Positions 53,826 to 62,656 of a DNA stretch of 64,000 nucleotides are shown here, piece by piece. The notes beneath the pieces were generated by a model. The model had not been told where the DNA came from. It did not search any database and saw nothing but the letters and a program-made list of their open reading frames with translations. Made by a program: the position numbers and the translations under genes. Source of the DNA: Akkermansiaceae bacterium. GTDB taxonomy: Bacteria; Verrucomicrobiota; Verrucomicrobiia; Verrucomicrobiales; Akkermansiaceae. The stretch is taken from assembly GCA_013041925.1 (NCBI GenBank), contig JABDRB010000012.1, positions 62,001 through 126,000 of the forward strand, read 5' to 3'. Within the stretch, counting starts at the first letter, position 1; each line of letters opens with the position of its first letter.

Positions 53826-55742
53826 TTAGTCGTCGACGACTTCGGCGTCTACCACCTTCCCTTTCGCTTGCTTTGGCTCCCCGGCGTCGGCTTCGGCTTC
53901 GGGCGCAGCATCAGGTGCACCTTCTGCGGTTGCTCCGGCAGCTTGTGCTGCTTGGGCGAGTTCCTGGAGTGACGCTTCAAGCTCCGTCGTGGCGGCTTTG
54001 ATTCCGTCGATATCATCAGCGGTGAGTGCGGCCTTAACGGCTTCGATCTTTGCTTCGATACCGGATTTGATTTCTGCGGGAAGTTGCTCGCCGAGTTCGC
54101 CGAGTTGTTTTTCGACCTGATGGACAAGGTTTTCTGCGTTGTTTTTGGTTTCCACCGTTTCAGCGCGTTTTTTATCTTCATCGGCATGGGCCTCGGCGTC
54201 GCGCTTGGCTTTTTCGATTTCATCCTCGGAGAGTCCACTGGATCCTTCGATGGAGATTTTCTGTTCCTTACCGGAGTTTTTATCCTTGGCTGAAACGTGG
54301 AGGATTCCGTTGGCATCGATGTCAAAGGTGACCTCGATCTGTGGCATGCCACGTGGAGCGGCGTCGATGCCGTCGAGGCGGAAGTTACCGAGCATTTTAT
54401 TGTCATCGAACATTTTACGTTCGCCCTGGCAGATCCGGATATCCACGGCGGGCTGATTATCAGCAGCGGTCGAGAACGTCTGAGATTTCTTGGCAGGAAC
54501 GGTGGTGTTCCGCTCGATCATAGGGGTCGCAATGCTGCCCATGGTTTCGATCGACAAACTGAGTGGTGTGACATCGAGGAGAAGCACGTCGGTCACATCA
54601 CCTTGGAGAACGCCACCTTGGATGGAGGCACCGATGGCGACCACCTCATCTGGGTTGACACCTTTGTGAGGCTCCTTGCCGGCCAGTTCGCCAGCAATCT
54701 CCTGCACCTTCGGCATGCGGGTCATTCCTCCGACAAGAACAAGCTCGTCGATTTCGCTGGCTGCGACACCAGCTTCCTTCAGGCAGTCGAGGACGGGCTT
54801 CTTCGTGCGATCGAATAAGCGATCGGCAATCTGCTCGAGTTTAGGGCGACTGAGGGTCGTTTGGATGTGCTTGGGGCCGGTCTGGTCGGCGGTGATGAAG
54901 GGCAGGTTGATGTCATAACTCTGAGCCGAACTCAGGGCGATCTTCGCCTTTTCCGCCTCTTCGCGAATACGCTGAAGGGCGTCTGGCTGTCCACTAAGGT
55001 CGATGCCTTCGGCGGTTTTGAATTCTTCGACAATCCAGTTAATGATGGTCCGGTCCCAGTCGTCACCGCCGAGCTGGGTGTCACCATCGGTGGCGAGCAC
55101 CTCAAAGACGCCGTCGCCGATTTCGAGCACAGAGATATCGAAGGTTCCTCCTCCGAGATCGTAAACCGCGATTTTCTCATCGGATTTTTTATCGAGGCCA
55201 TAGGCAAGTGATGCGGCGGTGGGCTCGTTGATGATACGTCTGACCTTAAGGCCAGCGATTTCACCTGCTGCCTTGGTGGCATTACGTTGGGAGTCGTTGA
55301 AGTATGCGGGCACCGTGATCACGGCCTCAGTGATGGTTTCACCGAGCTTCGATTCAGCATCGGATTTGAGCTTGCCGAGGATCATGGCGGAGATCTCTTG
55401 CGGTGAGTAGGTTTTTGCCTCGCCACCGACTTCGACTTCGATATGGGCGTCGCCATTGTCCGCTTCCACAACGCTGTAAGGCAGCTGCTTGTCCTCTTCA
55501 CTGAGTTCGGAGAACTTACGTCCGATCAGACGCTTGGCAGAGAAAATGGTGTTTTTTGCGTTGGTGACCGCTTGGCGTTTAGCCGCCTGGCCTACGAGTC
55601 GTTCGCCGCTTTTGGTAAAAGCAACGACGGATGGAGTGGTGCGTGCACCTTCCGAGTTTTCAAGCACTTGTGGTTCACCCCCCTCCATGACAGCCATGCA
55701 GGAGTTGGTGGTTCCGAGGTCGATTCCGAGTATTTTAGCCAT
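53826..55742 (-). CDS. dnaK: molecular chaperone DnaK (Hsp70)
   Basis: 638 residues, complete. The ATPase domain starts [24 protein letters not shown] and contains the phosphate loops [16 protein letters not shown] and [11 protein letters not shown]. The substrate-binding domain has [13 protein letters not shown] and [14 protein letters not shown], and the lid helices follow ([16 protein letters not shown]). The C-terminus is Ala/Glu-rich and ends in an acidic DAEVVDD, typical of DnaK. grpE and dnaJ are not adjacent. It lies in the same strand cluster as groES and groEL but appears separately transcribed. Confidence 0.98.
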   Translation of the reverse strand: MAKILGIDLGTTNSCMAVMEGGEPQVLENSEGARTTPSVVAFTKSGERLVGQAAKRQAVTNAKNTIFSAKRLIGRKFSELSEEDKQLPYSVVEADNGDAHIEVEVGGEAKTYSPQEISAMILGKLKSDAESKLGETITEAVITVPAYFNDSQRNATKAAGEIAGLKVRRIINEPTAASLAYGLDKKSDEKIAVYDLGGGTFDISVLEIGDGVFEVLATDGDTQLGGDDWDRTIINWIVEEFKTAEGIDLSGQPDALQRIREEAEKAKIALSSAQSYDINLPFITADQTGPKHIQTTLSRPKLEQIADRLFDRTKKPVLDCLKEAGVAASEIDELVLVGGMTRMPKVQEIAGELAGKEPHKGVNPDEVVAIGASIQGGVLQGDVTDVLLLDVTPLSLSIETMGSIATPMIERNTTVPAKKSQTFSTAADNQPAVDIRICQGERKMFDDNKMLGNFRLDGIDAAPRGMPQIEVTFDIDANGILHVSAKDKNSGKEQKISIEGSSGLSEDEIEKAKRDAEAHADEDKKRAETVETKNNAENLVHQVEKQLGELGEQLPAEIKSGIEAKIEAVKAALTADDIDGIKAATTELEASLQELAQAAQAAGATAEGAPDAAPEAEADAGEPKQAKGKVVDAEVVDD

Positions 55743-56090
55743 GATATTTGGGTGTTTTTTGGTTTAGTTCTGATGTTTGAGAAGAAAGAATGGGTGAATG
55801 ATGCTCCATTTCGGTGCTGATTCTTAGTCCATTGAGGTGGGAGGTGTTAATACCAACTACCCGTTCTCTTGCATATAGTGTGCCACCATCAGGCGACATC
55901 ATCTTAACCCTCTCAACATGAGTTAGTTAATGGTTGTTTTATGCCGCGGATGAGTTTGGGTGGGGCAGGTATCGCGTCATAATGACACGGAGAAACCCAG
56001 GTTTCTGTGCCAAGGTGGCGCAGCGCGACAAAATGCACGGGGTAGCCAGGCGAGGCATCCGTGGCGTTTGGGGGTTTTTGGGAGGAAGAA
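55743..56090. other. non-coding region upstream of dnaK
   Basis: The 5' region of dnaK holds no convincing gene. Promoter candidates are visible but none is strong. A short open frame here is without family resemblance. Confidence 0.4.
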
Positions 56091-56120
56091 AAAGGGCCAT
56101 GGATCAAGCCATGGCCCTTT
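56091..56120 (-). terminator. terminator of the first micro-lipoprotein gene
   Basis: AAAGGGCCATGG (56091-56102) and CCATGGCCCTTT (56109-56120) form a perfect 12-bp stem around ATCAAG. On the minus strand a T-run follows. It lies 60 bases beyond the stop of the lipoprotein gene. Confidence 0.9.
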
Positions 56121-56180
56121 GATTAAAAATTCGAAGAATCGATGATCCCGCTGCAGCGTTGTGTTGGCAGCGAAAAACGT

Positions 56181-56339
56181 TTATTTGGCATGTTCCACTG
56201 ACGGAGTGGGAACCTCATTGAACTGAGGTAGAGGGCGGAGCTTGGGCGGGCGCTCTTCACCGGTGCAGCAACCGCAGGAAGAAAGGGCAACACCACCAGC
56301 GACGGTGGCCAACATGACGAGAATCTTAAGTGCTTTCAT
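56181..56339 (-). CDS. micro-lipoprotein 1 (52 residues)
   Basis: Too short for common gene-length cut-offs. ATG at 56339 gives MKALKILVMLATVAGGVALSSC, a signal peptide with lipobox ALSSC (Cys 22), then GCCTGEERPPKLRPLPQFNE and a short Pro-rich tail ending VEHAK. It is followed by a strong terminator. Two similar genes lie just upstream on the same strand; all begin MK and end their signal peptide with S(A)SC. They look like a paralogous set; function unknown. Confidence 0.72.
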   Translation of the reverse strand: MKALKILVMLATVAGGVALSSCGCCTGEERPPKLRPLPQFNEVPTPSVEHAK

Positions 56340-56414
56340 AATAGAGATAAATAGAGATGTTATCGAGTGTGTGTTTGGTGTCCCTTTTTAGGGATGGGCC
56401 CTGCCTGATGGCAA

Positions 56415-56451
56415 GAAAAAAGGGTGGGTCACATTTAACTGACCCACCCTT
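56415..56451 (-). terminator. terminator of the second micro-lipoprotein gene
   Basis: AAGGGTGGGTCA (56420-56431) and TGACCCACCCTT (56440-56451) make a perfect 12-bp stem with loop CATTTAAC. On the minus strand the stem is followed by TTTTTT. It lies 25 bases past the stop of the second lipoprotein gene. Confidence 0.92.
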
Positions 56452-56475
56452 GTTGATGTTTTTTAGTCGTTTCCG

Positions 56476-56592
56476 TTACTTGACTGGCATGTCCACCATA
56501 GGTGCTGGTGGGACTTGGGTGTCAGGCTGGGAACCACAGGATGCACTGAGTGCGATACCTGCGGCTGCGGCAAGAATGATTGCAATTTTCAT
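56476..56592 (-). CDS. micro-lipoprotein 2 (38 residues)
   Basis: ATG at 56592 gives MKIAIILAAAAGIALSASCG, with lipobox ALSASC-type (Cys 19), then a Pro-rich mature peptide SQPDTQVPPAPMVDMPVK. It has its own terminator. It shares the plan of the neighbouring two genes. A real gene is supported by the signal peptide, terminator and repetition of the pattern, not by database similarity. Confidence 0.72.
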   Translation of the reverse strand: MKIAIILAAAAGIALSASCGSQPDTQVPPAPMVDMPVK

Positions 56593-56645
56593 TGTTTTCT
56601 TAGGCAGCTAATAGTTTCTAATTCTAAAGAATAAAGAATTTACCG

Positions 56646-56759
56646 TTACTTCATAGGAGCAACTTCAACGGGGGCAGGTGCAGGCTTTGAGCAGCAGGAA
56701 GCGCTGACCATAACTCCACATGCGGCGGCGGCGATTGCGATAATTTGAATAAGTTTCAT
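56646..56759 (-). CDS. micro-lipoprotein 3 (37 residues)
   Basis: ATG at 56759 gives MKLIQIIAIAAAACGVMVSASC with lipobox VSASC (Cys 22), followed by CSKPAPAPVEVAPMK. Same design as micro-lipoproteins 1 and 2: MK start, hydrophobic helix, SASC-type lipobox, short Pro/Ala/Val tail ending in lysine. A candidate promoter lies upstream (56831-56858). Confidence 0.7.
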   Translation of the reverse strand: MKLIQIIAIAAAACGVMVSASCCSKPAPAPVEVAPMK

Positions 56760-56830
56760 ATAATTTTAGTAGGTTGTTGTAGTTAGGTTCGAGTAATCAA
56801 GTGAGAGGATTCTCGTCTTGATAGAATTAA

Positions 56831-56858
56831 TCTATATAATTCTGATGGTGGCATGCAA
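56831..56858 (-). promoter_or_regulatory. candidate sigma-70 promoter of the micro-lipoprotein genes
   Basis: On the minus strand TTGCAT (56858-56853) and TATAGA (56836-56831) are 16 bases apart, a reasonable -35/-10 pair. An inverted repeat AGAATTA/TAATTCT (56823-56829, 56837-56843) overlaps the -10 region. The 14-bp motif TAATTCTATCAAGA, read on the minus strand, occupies 56829-56816 and is shared with the region before the 28997 gene. Confidence 0.45.
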
Positions 56859-56880
56859 GCTGTAAATATAAAAACAACCT

Positions 56881-58344
56881 TCATTTTTTTTCGATGGCGA
56901 TCAGTGTGATGTCATCCATTTGTGGCTGATCCCCTGCAAATGAGGAAACCGCCTGACGAATCGAATCGACAACGGCCTCGGCTCCCATGGGGGCTGATTT
57001 AAGAAATTCCGTTTCCAATCGATCGGGGCCAAACTCATCACCCTCTTTGTCCACCGCTTCGCAGACTCCATCCGTGTAGAGCAACAAACAATCTCCCGAC
57101 TCCATCTGCAGGTCGAGATCCTTGGTGACACGCTCGAACACGTCCCCTTCGTCAATTCCAATAGCGAGTCCAGGTGGCTTTATGTATTCGACCTGTCCTT
57201 TACCACTGCGAAACATAAGAGGTGTGTCATGGCCAGCACGCGACATCCGGAGGTTGCCCGTTCCATTATCGAGAACAACATAAACGAGGCTCACAAACAT
57301 ATCCTCGCGGACATCGGGGAAAAGGTGCCTGTTTACTAGGGACAGAGCCTCCGTTGGGCTTGCTGCGGATAATGCCGTTAGTCGAAGGACGCTGCGGCAC
57401 ATGGCCATCAGTAGTCCGGCAGGCACGCCCTTTCCGGTTACATCGGCAATCACGATGCCCGAACGATCCTCAGGCAATTCGATATAATCAAAATAATCTC
57501 CACTGATCATCCGAGCAGGCGTATTGCTTCCGCTCACGCGGTAACCTGGTATGTTCGGCTCCGTCGATGGCAACAGCACATTCTGGACTTCACTGGCGGT
57601 GCGTATCTCGGCATCGAGCTTCCGTTTCTCGGTTAACTCCTGATGGATCATGGCATTGCCCATCGCGAATGCCGATTGCTCGGAAACCGATCGAAACACA
57701 TCAAAGTCGTTGACCGAAAACCGCCCATTTTCGTGTTTACGGACTAAGGCAACCACCCCGAGGTCACGCCCGCCGTGTTGTAAAGGGGCAAGCAGTGCGG
57801 ACACGTTTTCTTCATAACTGACAAATGCGTCCCGAAACGATTCGTGATTTTTGACGTTGGTAATGTGCAAACATTCACCTGCTGCGAGAGCGGAACCCAA
57901 GATTCCCTCATCAACGGATGATTTGGAGAGGCGTATATGACTATGTAACGCGCGTCGATCTTTCTTCGCGCGGTTGGCAATCTCAACAGGGATACCAATG
58001 ATCGGTGGGCAGTCAGGGGAAATATACTTGGGGATCAGATGGTTTCGATTCTCGCTCAGGAGGTAGAGCGCTCCCCCGTCGGAGCCTAACACATTACTGA
58101 ATCCGTCCACGATTTCCTTATGCAATTGAACCGATGAGATGTCGGACTCGATGGCACGGCCGAGTTGATGCAGGAAGTTGAACATCCGTTTTTCCTCGCC
58201 GACAATATCATCTTTTTCCTTTTGGATGTGATTGAGGCGCATCTGCGCATTGCGCAAGACTAACAGACATACGACAAATAATACGGCGGAAACAGCGACA
58301 ACGAGAAAGATACTGTCCGACAAGATGGATGCATAGAGGGGCAA
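56881..58344 (-). CDS. GAF/PP2C-type (RsbU/SpoIIE) phosphatase
   Basis: 487 residues. A single N-terminal membrane helix (FLVVAVSAVLFVVCLLVLRNA, ~13-33) and a short coiled coil lead to a GAF domain (~65-235, ALYLLSENRNHLI through NDFDVFRSVSEQSAFAMG). The PP2C/SpoIIE phosphatase domain follows (~255-487) with the metal-binding DYFDYIEL and IADVTGKGVPAGLLMAMCRSV motifs, and DCLLLYTDGVCEA near the end. It would dephosphorylate an anti-sigma antagonist; the STAS protein encoded 75 bases upstream is the likely substrate. A partner-switching pathway is inferred; a kinase (RsbW type) is not seen in the window. Confidence 0.9.
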   Translation of the reverse strand: MPLYASILSDSIFLVVAVSAVLFVVCLLVLRNAQMRLNHIQKEKDDIVGEEKRMFNFLHQLGRAIESDISSVQLHKEIVDGFSNVLGSDGGALYLLSENRNHLIPKYISPDCPPIIGIPVEIANRAKKDRRALHSHIRLSKSSVDEGILGSALAAGECLHITNVKNHESFRDAFVSYEENVSALLAPLQHGGRDLGVVALVRKHENGRFSVNDFDVFRSVSEQSAFAMGNAMIHQELTEKRKLDAEIRTASEVQNVLLPSTEPNIPGYRVSGSNTPARMISGDYFDYIELPEDRSGIVIADVTGKGVPAGLLMAMCRSVLRLTALSAASPTEALSLVNRHLFPDVREDMFVSLVYVVLDNGTGNLRMSRAGHDTPLMFRSGKGQVEYIKPPGLAIGIDEGDVFERVTKDLDLQMESGDCLLLYTDGVCEAVDKEGDEFGPDRLETEFLKSAPMGAEAVVDSIRQAVSSFAGDQPQMDDITLIAIEKK

Positions 58345-58418
58345 GGTGGTAGTAAGTCTATGTTATGGGGGGGGACGCCGTCTTGCCTAGTGCATGGCTG
58401 GAAGCAGTCGGAGAAGGA

Positions 58419-58949
58419 TTACTTTTCTGTAGACTCTTTGGCTTTCACCTCGGCTTCGAGAAAATCAAGCACGGTGCCGAATTTTTGAGTGTTTCTTTCA
58501 TCGGCTTCGCAGAGTTTTTTGTGGGCATAAAGAACATGCGGGGCTTCGGCTTTTTCCTGCATGCCATTGGGCACACACGGTTGGAGTTTCCCCCGGATGG
58601 CATCGATCTCGTCGCGCCAAATGCCATCGGCCGGATCAATCTGCATCAGGACATCAAGACCGAGGTCTTCGAGCGATTTTTGATTTCTCTGTCCGGGTTC
58701 GGCAACTTGAAGTTTCCCCTTGGGGAGTTTCATCAAGCGCATGGCTAGACCAGCCATGGTTCCCATGAACGTGGAATCCATCCCCTTACATGCATGTAGA
58801 TCGATAACGAGGCAGGTCGCGCCGTTGTCGATTTGATTCTCGCACCATTCCTTCAGGATGGGGCTATTGAGAAACGAGCCCTTTCCGTCGCAACGGATCC
58901 ACGAGAATGTGCTTTCGCTATAGGCTGAAATTGAGTTGTTTTTACTCAC
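58419..58949 (-). CDS. STAS domain protein (anti-sigma-factor-antagonist-like)
   Basis: 176 residues. The STAS core lies in residues ~1-110: TCLVIDLHACKGMDSTFMGTMAGLAMRL carries the conserved D-S/T phosphorylation motif (MDST; Ser near residue 59). The rest (~110-176) is a charged helical extension. The PP2C-type phosphatase gene follows on the same strand with a gap of 74 bases, so the two form the usual pair of a partner-switching system. Which sigma or effector they serve is unknown. Confidence 0.85.
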   Translation of the reverse strand: MSKNNSISAYSESTFSWIRCDGKGSFLNSPILKEWCENQIDNGATCLVIDLHACKGMDSTFMGTMAGLAMRLMKLPKGKLQVAEPGQRNQKSLEDLGLDVLMQIDPADGIWRDEIDAIRGKLQPCVPNGMQEKAEAPHVLYAHKKLCEADERNTQKFGTVLDFLEAEVKAKESTEK

Positions 58950-59066
58950 TCGGTGTGTGTTGAGGGTTATGTGATTTCGATGCGCTTAAAGATAGACAAA
59001 GTCATGGCTCAGGTCAATCATAAGAGAGGTTATTTTACGCATGGAGGCAAAAAGTAATCGCTCGGA

Positions 59067-59822
59067 TCACAAGCGGAATCGTGTCCCCCCTTCCCTTCCA
59101 GAGATGATGTCTGATAAAGCCGATGGATTGCGTCCGCTGGCAATGACGGTTTCCACGCCTGACTCGAGGGCGGATCTTACCGCGGTGAGCTTGGATGCCA
59201 TACCTCCTATCGAGAACTTCCCGTGGTCGTCGCGCACGTGGTCGACAATCGAGTCGATATCGTCGACCTGCTTGACGATCTTGCCGTCGGGGCTTTGAAG
59301 ACCATCCACCGTGCTTAGCATAATGAGCATACGAGCTTCAAGCAGGCTGGCAACCTTGGCTGAAAGCATATCGTTGTCCCCCACCCTGAGTTCTTCAACC
59401 GCCACGGTATCGTTTTCATTGATGATGGGGATGATATTGCCTTCATCAAGCAGGCGATGCAGGGTATCCATGACATGAGAGCTTCGGCGTGCATGGTCGA
59501 AGTCAGCAGCGGTGAGTAGAATCTGAGCCACGTTGAGACGGAATTTCTGAAAAAGGTTTTCGTAGGCATGCATCAATCGCGTCTGGCCGACGGCAGCGCA
59601 AGCTTGGCGTGATGCGATATCTTCGGGGTAGCCATCGAGATTGAGGGCAGAGACCCCGGCACCCACAGCACCGCTGGAAACCATGACGCAGCGGGCTCCT
59701 CCGGCGACGAGTTCAGAGATGGAGGTGACCAATTTTACGAGGGATGCCTCATCAAGCGTGCCGTCCTGTTCGCGTGTGAGGACCCCTGTCCCAATTTTGA
59801 TGATAATAATTTCCCTAGACAT
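59067..59822 (-). CDS. proB: glutamate 5-kinase (without PUA domain)
   Basis: First step of proline synthesis: phosphorylates glutamate to gamma-glutamyl phosphate. 251 residues from ATG 59822 (MSREIIIIKIGTGVL). The amino-acid kinase fold is evident: GGARCVMVSSGAVGAGVSAL, INENDTVAVEELRVGDNDMLSAKVA, SKLTAVRSALESGVETVIASGRNP. The protein ends right after the kinase domain, so the C-terminal PUA domain of E. coli ProB is missing, as in a number of other bacteria. proA is not adjacent. Another in-frame ATG two codons upstream is possible. Confidence 0.93.
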   Translation of the reverse strand: MSREIIIIKIGTGVLTREQDGTLDEASLVKLVTSISELVAGGARCVMVSSGAVGAGVSALNLDGYPEDIASRQACAAVGQTRLMHAYENLFQKFRLNVAQILLTAADFDHARRSSHVMDTLHRLLDEGNIIPIINENDTVAVEELRVGDNDMLSAKVASLLEARMLIMLSTVDGLQSPDGKIVKQVDDIDSIVDHVRDDHGKFSIGGMASKLTAVRSALESGVETVIASGRNPSALSDIISGREGGTRFRL

Positions 59823-59854
59823 AAACAATGCGTGGTGATGAAAAAAATGGATCT

Positions 59855-61537
59855 TTAGCTGTGCGCCGCAACTCGGATGGCTTGGCAGACGGCGGGGAAT
59901 ATTTGTTTCTTTCGGCTGACCACACCGGGGGCCTGGAACACGCCATCGGCATCACGCTCAAAAGGCAGTGCGTCAATGATCTTCGGGTCCCCACTGGTCA
60001 GAACAAGACTATGGTGGCGAGTGATATCAGTGACAATGAGCAGTGCCAAGTCGTAGCCTTTTTCCCTGATTAGGTCATCCAGTGTTTTGCCTAGTTCATG
60101 GTGTCTGCTGCCGAAGAGATCAAGCCCCGCCTCCTCGACATGAGAAATACTCACACGCGCTCCATTCTCTTCAAAAACTTTCCGGTCAGCGCCGAGAGCT
60201 TCGGCTGCCGTGTTATGGGCCAACAAAGAACCTGAGGCAAAGAAATCTTGGGTAAACTGAGCCGCATCGACATGGGCGATTTCACACAACCAAATAAGAA
60301 TTTCTCGATCGAGGTCCGCTGTCGTTGGTGATGTCAGATTAAGTGTGTCCGACACCATGCCCGCGATCAGGCAAAGTGCTACGCCCTTCGGGATATCAAT
60401 GCCGGCATAGCGATATTCACGCGCGACCAATGTTGATGACGAGCCGACGGGTTCGTTGAGGTATCGGATCGGTTCACGGGAGATGAGATCACCCGCAAGG
60501 CGGTGGTGGTCGATGACCTCGATCACCTCCGCGTCCTCGACACCTGGGACAGCCTGTGAAAACTCGTTGTGATCGACGAGCACGAGGCGGATCCGTGGCG
60601 GGTCAATCAGGTCGGATTTGGAAATCACGCCCATCAGCGTGTTGTCACCTGGATCGACCACGGGGAAAAGATCTTGTTTTTGGCTACTCAAGCAAAGGCG
60701 TAATTGTTTGACGGAATCATCAGCCATGACGCGCACAATGGTGTTATTGAGCGCGTAGTTAACCATTCGCGAGCACCGGATGAGTTTAGAAACGGTGGCT
60801 GTGTCCTGTTGGCAGTGGAGGATCACGACGCCTTTTTCACGCGCCAACGCAACCAGATCAGCTGAAACACTGAATCCTCCCGTCACTACAAGCATACAGA
60901 CACCGTGGTCGATCGCCGTCCGTTGAATGATCGGCCTGTCACCACATATCACCACATAGGAACCGACATCTCCAATGGTCGTGGCATGAGTGAGACGCTT
61001 GAGGACCGCATCCACGCTGGACGCCGCGATCAACTGGACAATTTCCCGTTCATCGGATTCCAGATCCGCGCCCAATGCCTCGGCCTCGAGTGTGACCGCG
61101 ATTTTTGCCGGGCAGGCAACCATTCGGCGAACCGACTCGGCATCCGTATCCGTGGGCATGAGTAATTGCAGGAGGTCGAGGTATTTCAATAACCCGCATA
61201 AGCGGTCATCGGCATCAACAACGGGAATGCTTCGCACACCACTGGACAACATCACCTGATACGCATCGAGGAACGTCGCGTCATTCCTCACCTTGACGAC
61301 ATCTTTGCGGCAGATCATTTCTGCCGTTGCGCTTACATCATCGAGCAAGAGTGGCTTTTCCATTCTCGCTTGTTCGAGCACCCAAGCGGTGCGTGCCGGA
61401 ACGGGGCCACAACGCGCAGCCACGGCCTCAGGGCATCCTTTTTTCTGTAAGAGGTCGGCATAACCAATGGCGGCGCAAATCGCATCCGTGTCTGGATTGA
61501 GGTGACCAACCACATACAGTGGCATAGGAGATGGCAT
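59855..61537 (-). CDS. manganese-dependent inorganic pyrophosphatase (family II) with CBS/DRTGG insert
   Basis: 560 residues from ATG 61537 (MPSPMPLYVVGHLNPDTDA); alternatives at 61555 and 61600 exist. The catalytic DHH domain begins VGHLNPDTDAICAAIGYADLL (HNPDTD metal motif) and continues in later parts with VLVDHNEFSQ and VIEVIDHHRLAG (DHH motif). Between residues ~75 and ~300 lie two CBS halves (VRSIPVVDADDRLCGLL; DLFPVVDPGDNTLMGVI) and a DRTGG-like region. The C-terminal DHHA2 part contains SRHHELGKTLDDLI. CBS-bearing enzymes are regulated by adenine nucleotides. Downstream of proB? No: it is upstream on the same strand with a gap of about 32 bases. Confidence 0.9.
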   Translation of the reverse strand: MPSPMPLYVVGHLNPDTDAICAAIGYADLLQKKGCPEAVAARCGPVPARTAWVLEQARMEKPLLLDDVSATAEMICRKDVVKVRNDATFLDAYQVMLSSGVRSIPVVDADDRLCGLLKYLDLLQLLMPTDTDAESVRRMVACPAKIAVTLEAEALGADLESDEREIVQLIAASSVDAVLKRLTHATTIGDVGSYVVICGDRPIIQRTAIDHGVCMLVVTGGFSVSADLVALAREKGVVILHCQQDTATVSKLIRCSRMVNYALNNTIVRVMADDSVKQLRLCLSSQKQDLFPVVDPGDNTLMGVISKSDLIDPPRIRLVLVDHNEFSQAVPGVEDAEVIEVIDHHRLAGDLISREPIRYLNEPVGSSSTLVAREYRYAGIDIPKGVALCLIAGMVSDTLNLTSPTTADLDREILIWLCEIAHVDAAQFTQDFFASGSLLAHNTAAEALGADRKVFEENGARVSISHVEEAGLDLFGSRHHELGKTLDDLIREKGYDLALLIVTDITRHHSLVLTSGDPKIIDALPFERDADGVFQAPGVVSRKKQIFPAVCQAIRVAAHS

Positions 61538-61644
61538 ATTGGAAGGTGATGACATAGCTAGGAAAGGACAAACCCTCTCTGAAGATGGGGCATTTGGCAA
61601 TGCTGGGGTTTGGCATTTCTGCCACCATGCGTCACCAACTCAAA

Positions 61645-62097
61645 TTAAAAAACATCGTTCACCACCGTCACCTCAGGCGGATCTCCATCGTGCAGGATAA
61701 TCTCGACCACATCAAATCGCCACAGGATTTTGCGGGTGCCTAGGAGGTGGAGCCATGAGTTAGCCCCCCGCTCGATGAGTTCTTGTTTCTCGGTATTCAC
61801 CGCATCCAGGGGGCGACCGTAACCGCGCCGCGTGCGGGTTTTCACCTCAACAAAGCTCAGGGTGTCACCATCGCGCGCCACGATATCGACCTCCCCACCC
61901 TTCGGTCCTCGGTAATTCCGGAAAAGCACTTTACGGCCATCAGCACGCAGTTGTGAGCAGGCAATGTTCTCACCCAAATCACCGATCTCTATGTGACTCA
62001 GCGCCTCCCCATCCTTACCCGTGAGCGAACAGGGTGCATGAAGTAATCGGCTAAACCGCCGATAAATAAGGGGGATCGGGCTGATCACGGTGTGCAA
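61645..62097 (-). CDS. YraN/UPF0102 family protein
   Basis: 150 residues. The family core is GDLGENIACSQLRADGRKVLFRNYRGPKGGEVDIVARDGDTLSFVEVKTRTRRGYGRPLDAV (read in shorter pieces: GEVDIVAR, FVEVKTR). Asp, Glu and Lys form an endonuclease-like D-ExK site. Function is not established for this family; involvement in DNA repair or processing has been suggested. The start at 62097 is the only plausible one; it gives an unusual N-terminal extension of ~35 residues before the family core. It is followed, oppositely oriented only to its neighbours' order, by the CBS pyrophosphatase on the same strand. Confidence 0.88.
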   Translation of the reverse strand: MHTVISPIPLIYRRFSRLLHAPCSLTGKDGEALSHIEIGDLGENIACSQLRADGRKVLFRNYRGPKGGEVDIVARDGDTLSFVEVKTRTRRGYGRPLDAVNTEKQELIERGANSWLHLLGTRKILWRFDVVEIILHDGDPPEVTVVNDVF

Positions 62098-62114
62098 GGG
62101 GGATCAAACATCCA

Positions 62115-62540
62115 TTAATCATCCTCATATTTCTTGTGGCCTTCTTTTTTGCCCGCCTTGACCTTCTTCATCGCAGCATCGACTTTGGCCTGATCTTCAT
62201 CAAGATAAGCCAATTCTAGCTCACAGAGGGCGGCATAAGAAAGCCCCATCATCCGGCGGTAATCAGCGATGGCTTGGGTCTTCTCCTTGCCGTCTTTCAT
62301 TTCCTCAACGAGGATAGGAATGAACGCCATCCCCTTACGACAACCATCGGCCGCTGTCCGGGCCGCCTTAGCCGCACCCGCCCAGTCGCTTTTGTCCATC
62401 TTGCGCAGGCTTTTTAAAGCGTCACTCATTTGTTCCATCGTCTTGGCTAAGGGGGTGTCGTCATCCGCCATCGTGGGCTGAGCCAAAACAAGGCTCACGG
62501 TCATTACGGGTAATACGATTCGGTTAAAAATTGTGTTCAT
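62115..62540 (-). CDS. cytochrome b562-like four-helix periplasmic protein
   Basis: 141 residues from ATG 62540 (MNTIFNRIVLPVMTVSLVLAQPTMA), a signal peptide cut after TMA. The mature protein starts DDDTPLAKTMEQMSDALKSL and ends KEGHKKYEDD. A Met near the N-terminus of helix 1 and a His in the C-terminal H-K-K-Y are in the positions of the heme ligands of cytochrome b562 (cf. AYHQKY in E. coli). Whether heme is bound is not known; most relatives appear not to bind it. It is divergently placed to mutS. Confidence 0.65.
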   Translation of the reverse strand: MNTIFNRIVLPVMTVSLVLAQPTMADDDTPLAKTMEQMSDALKSLRKMDKSDWAGAAKAARTAADGCRKGMAFIPILVEEMKDGKEKTQAIADYRRMMGLSYAALCELELAYLDEDQAKVDAAMKKVKAGKKEGHKKYEDD

Positions 62541-62656
62541 TTTCATCAGAACCAATACAGTCATAGGTTGAGAACCTGTCAATCCCTCTTCACATAAAAC
62601 AGCATGATAGCAATGCTCGACAAGTTACCCTGCGCCTCGCTACAACAGTCTTCGAC

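Noticed and set aside
53712-55930. CIRCE element upstream of groES or dnaK
   Set aside because: No TTAGCACTC/GAGTGCTAA pair is present in either leader.
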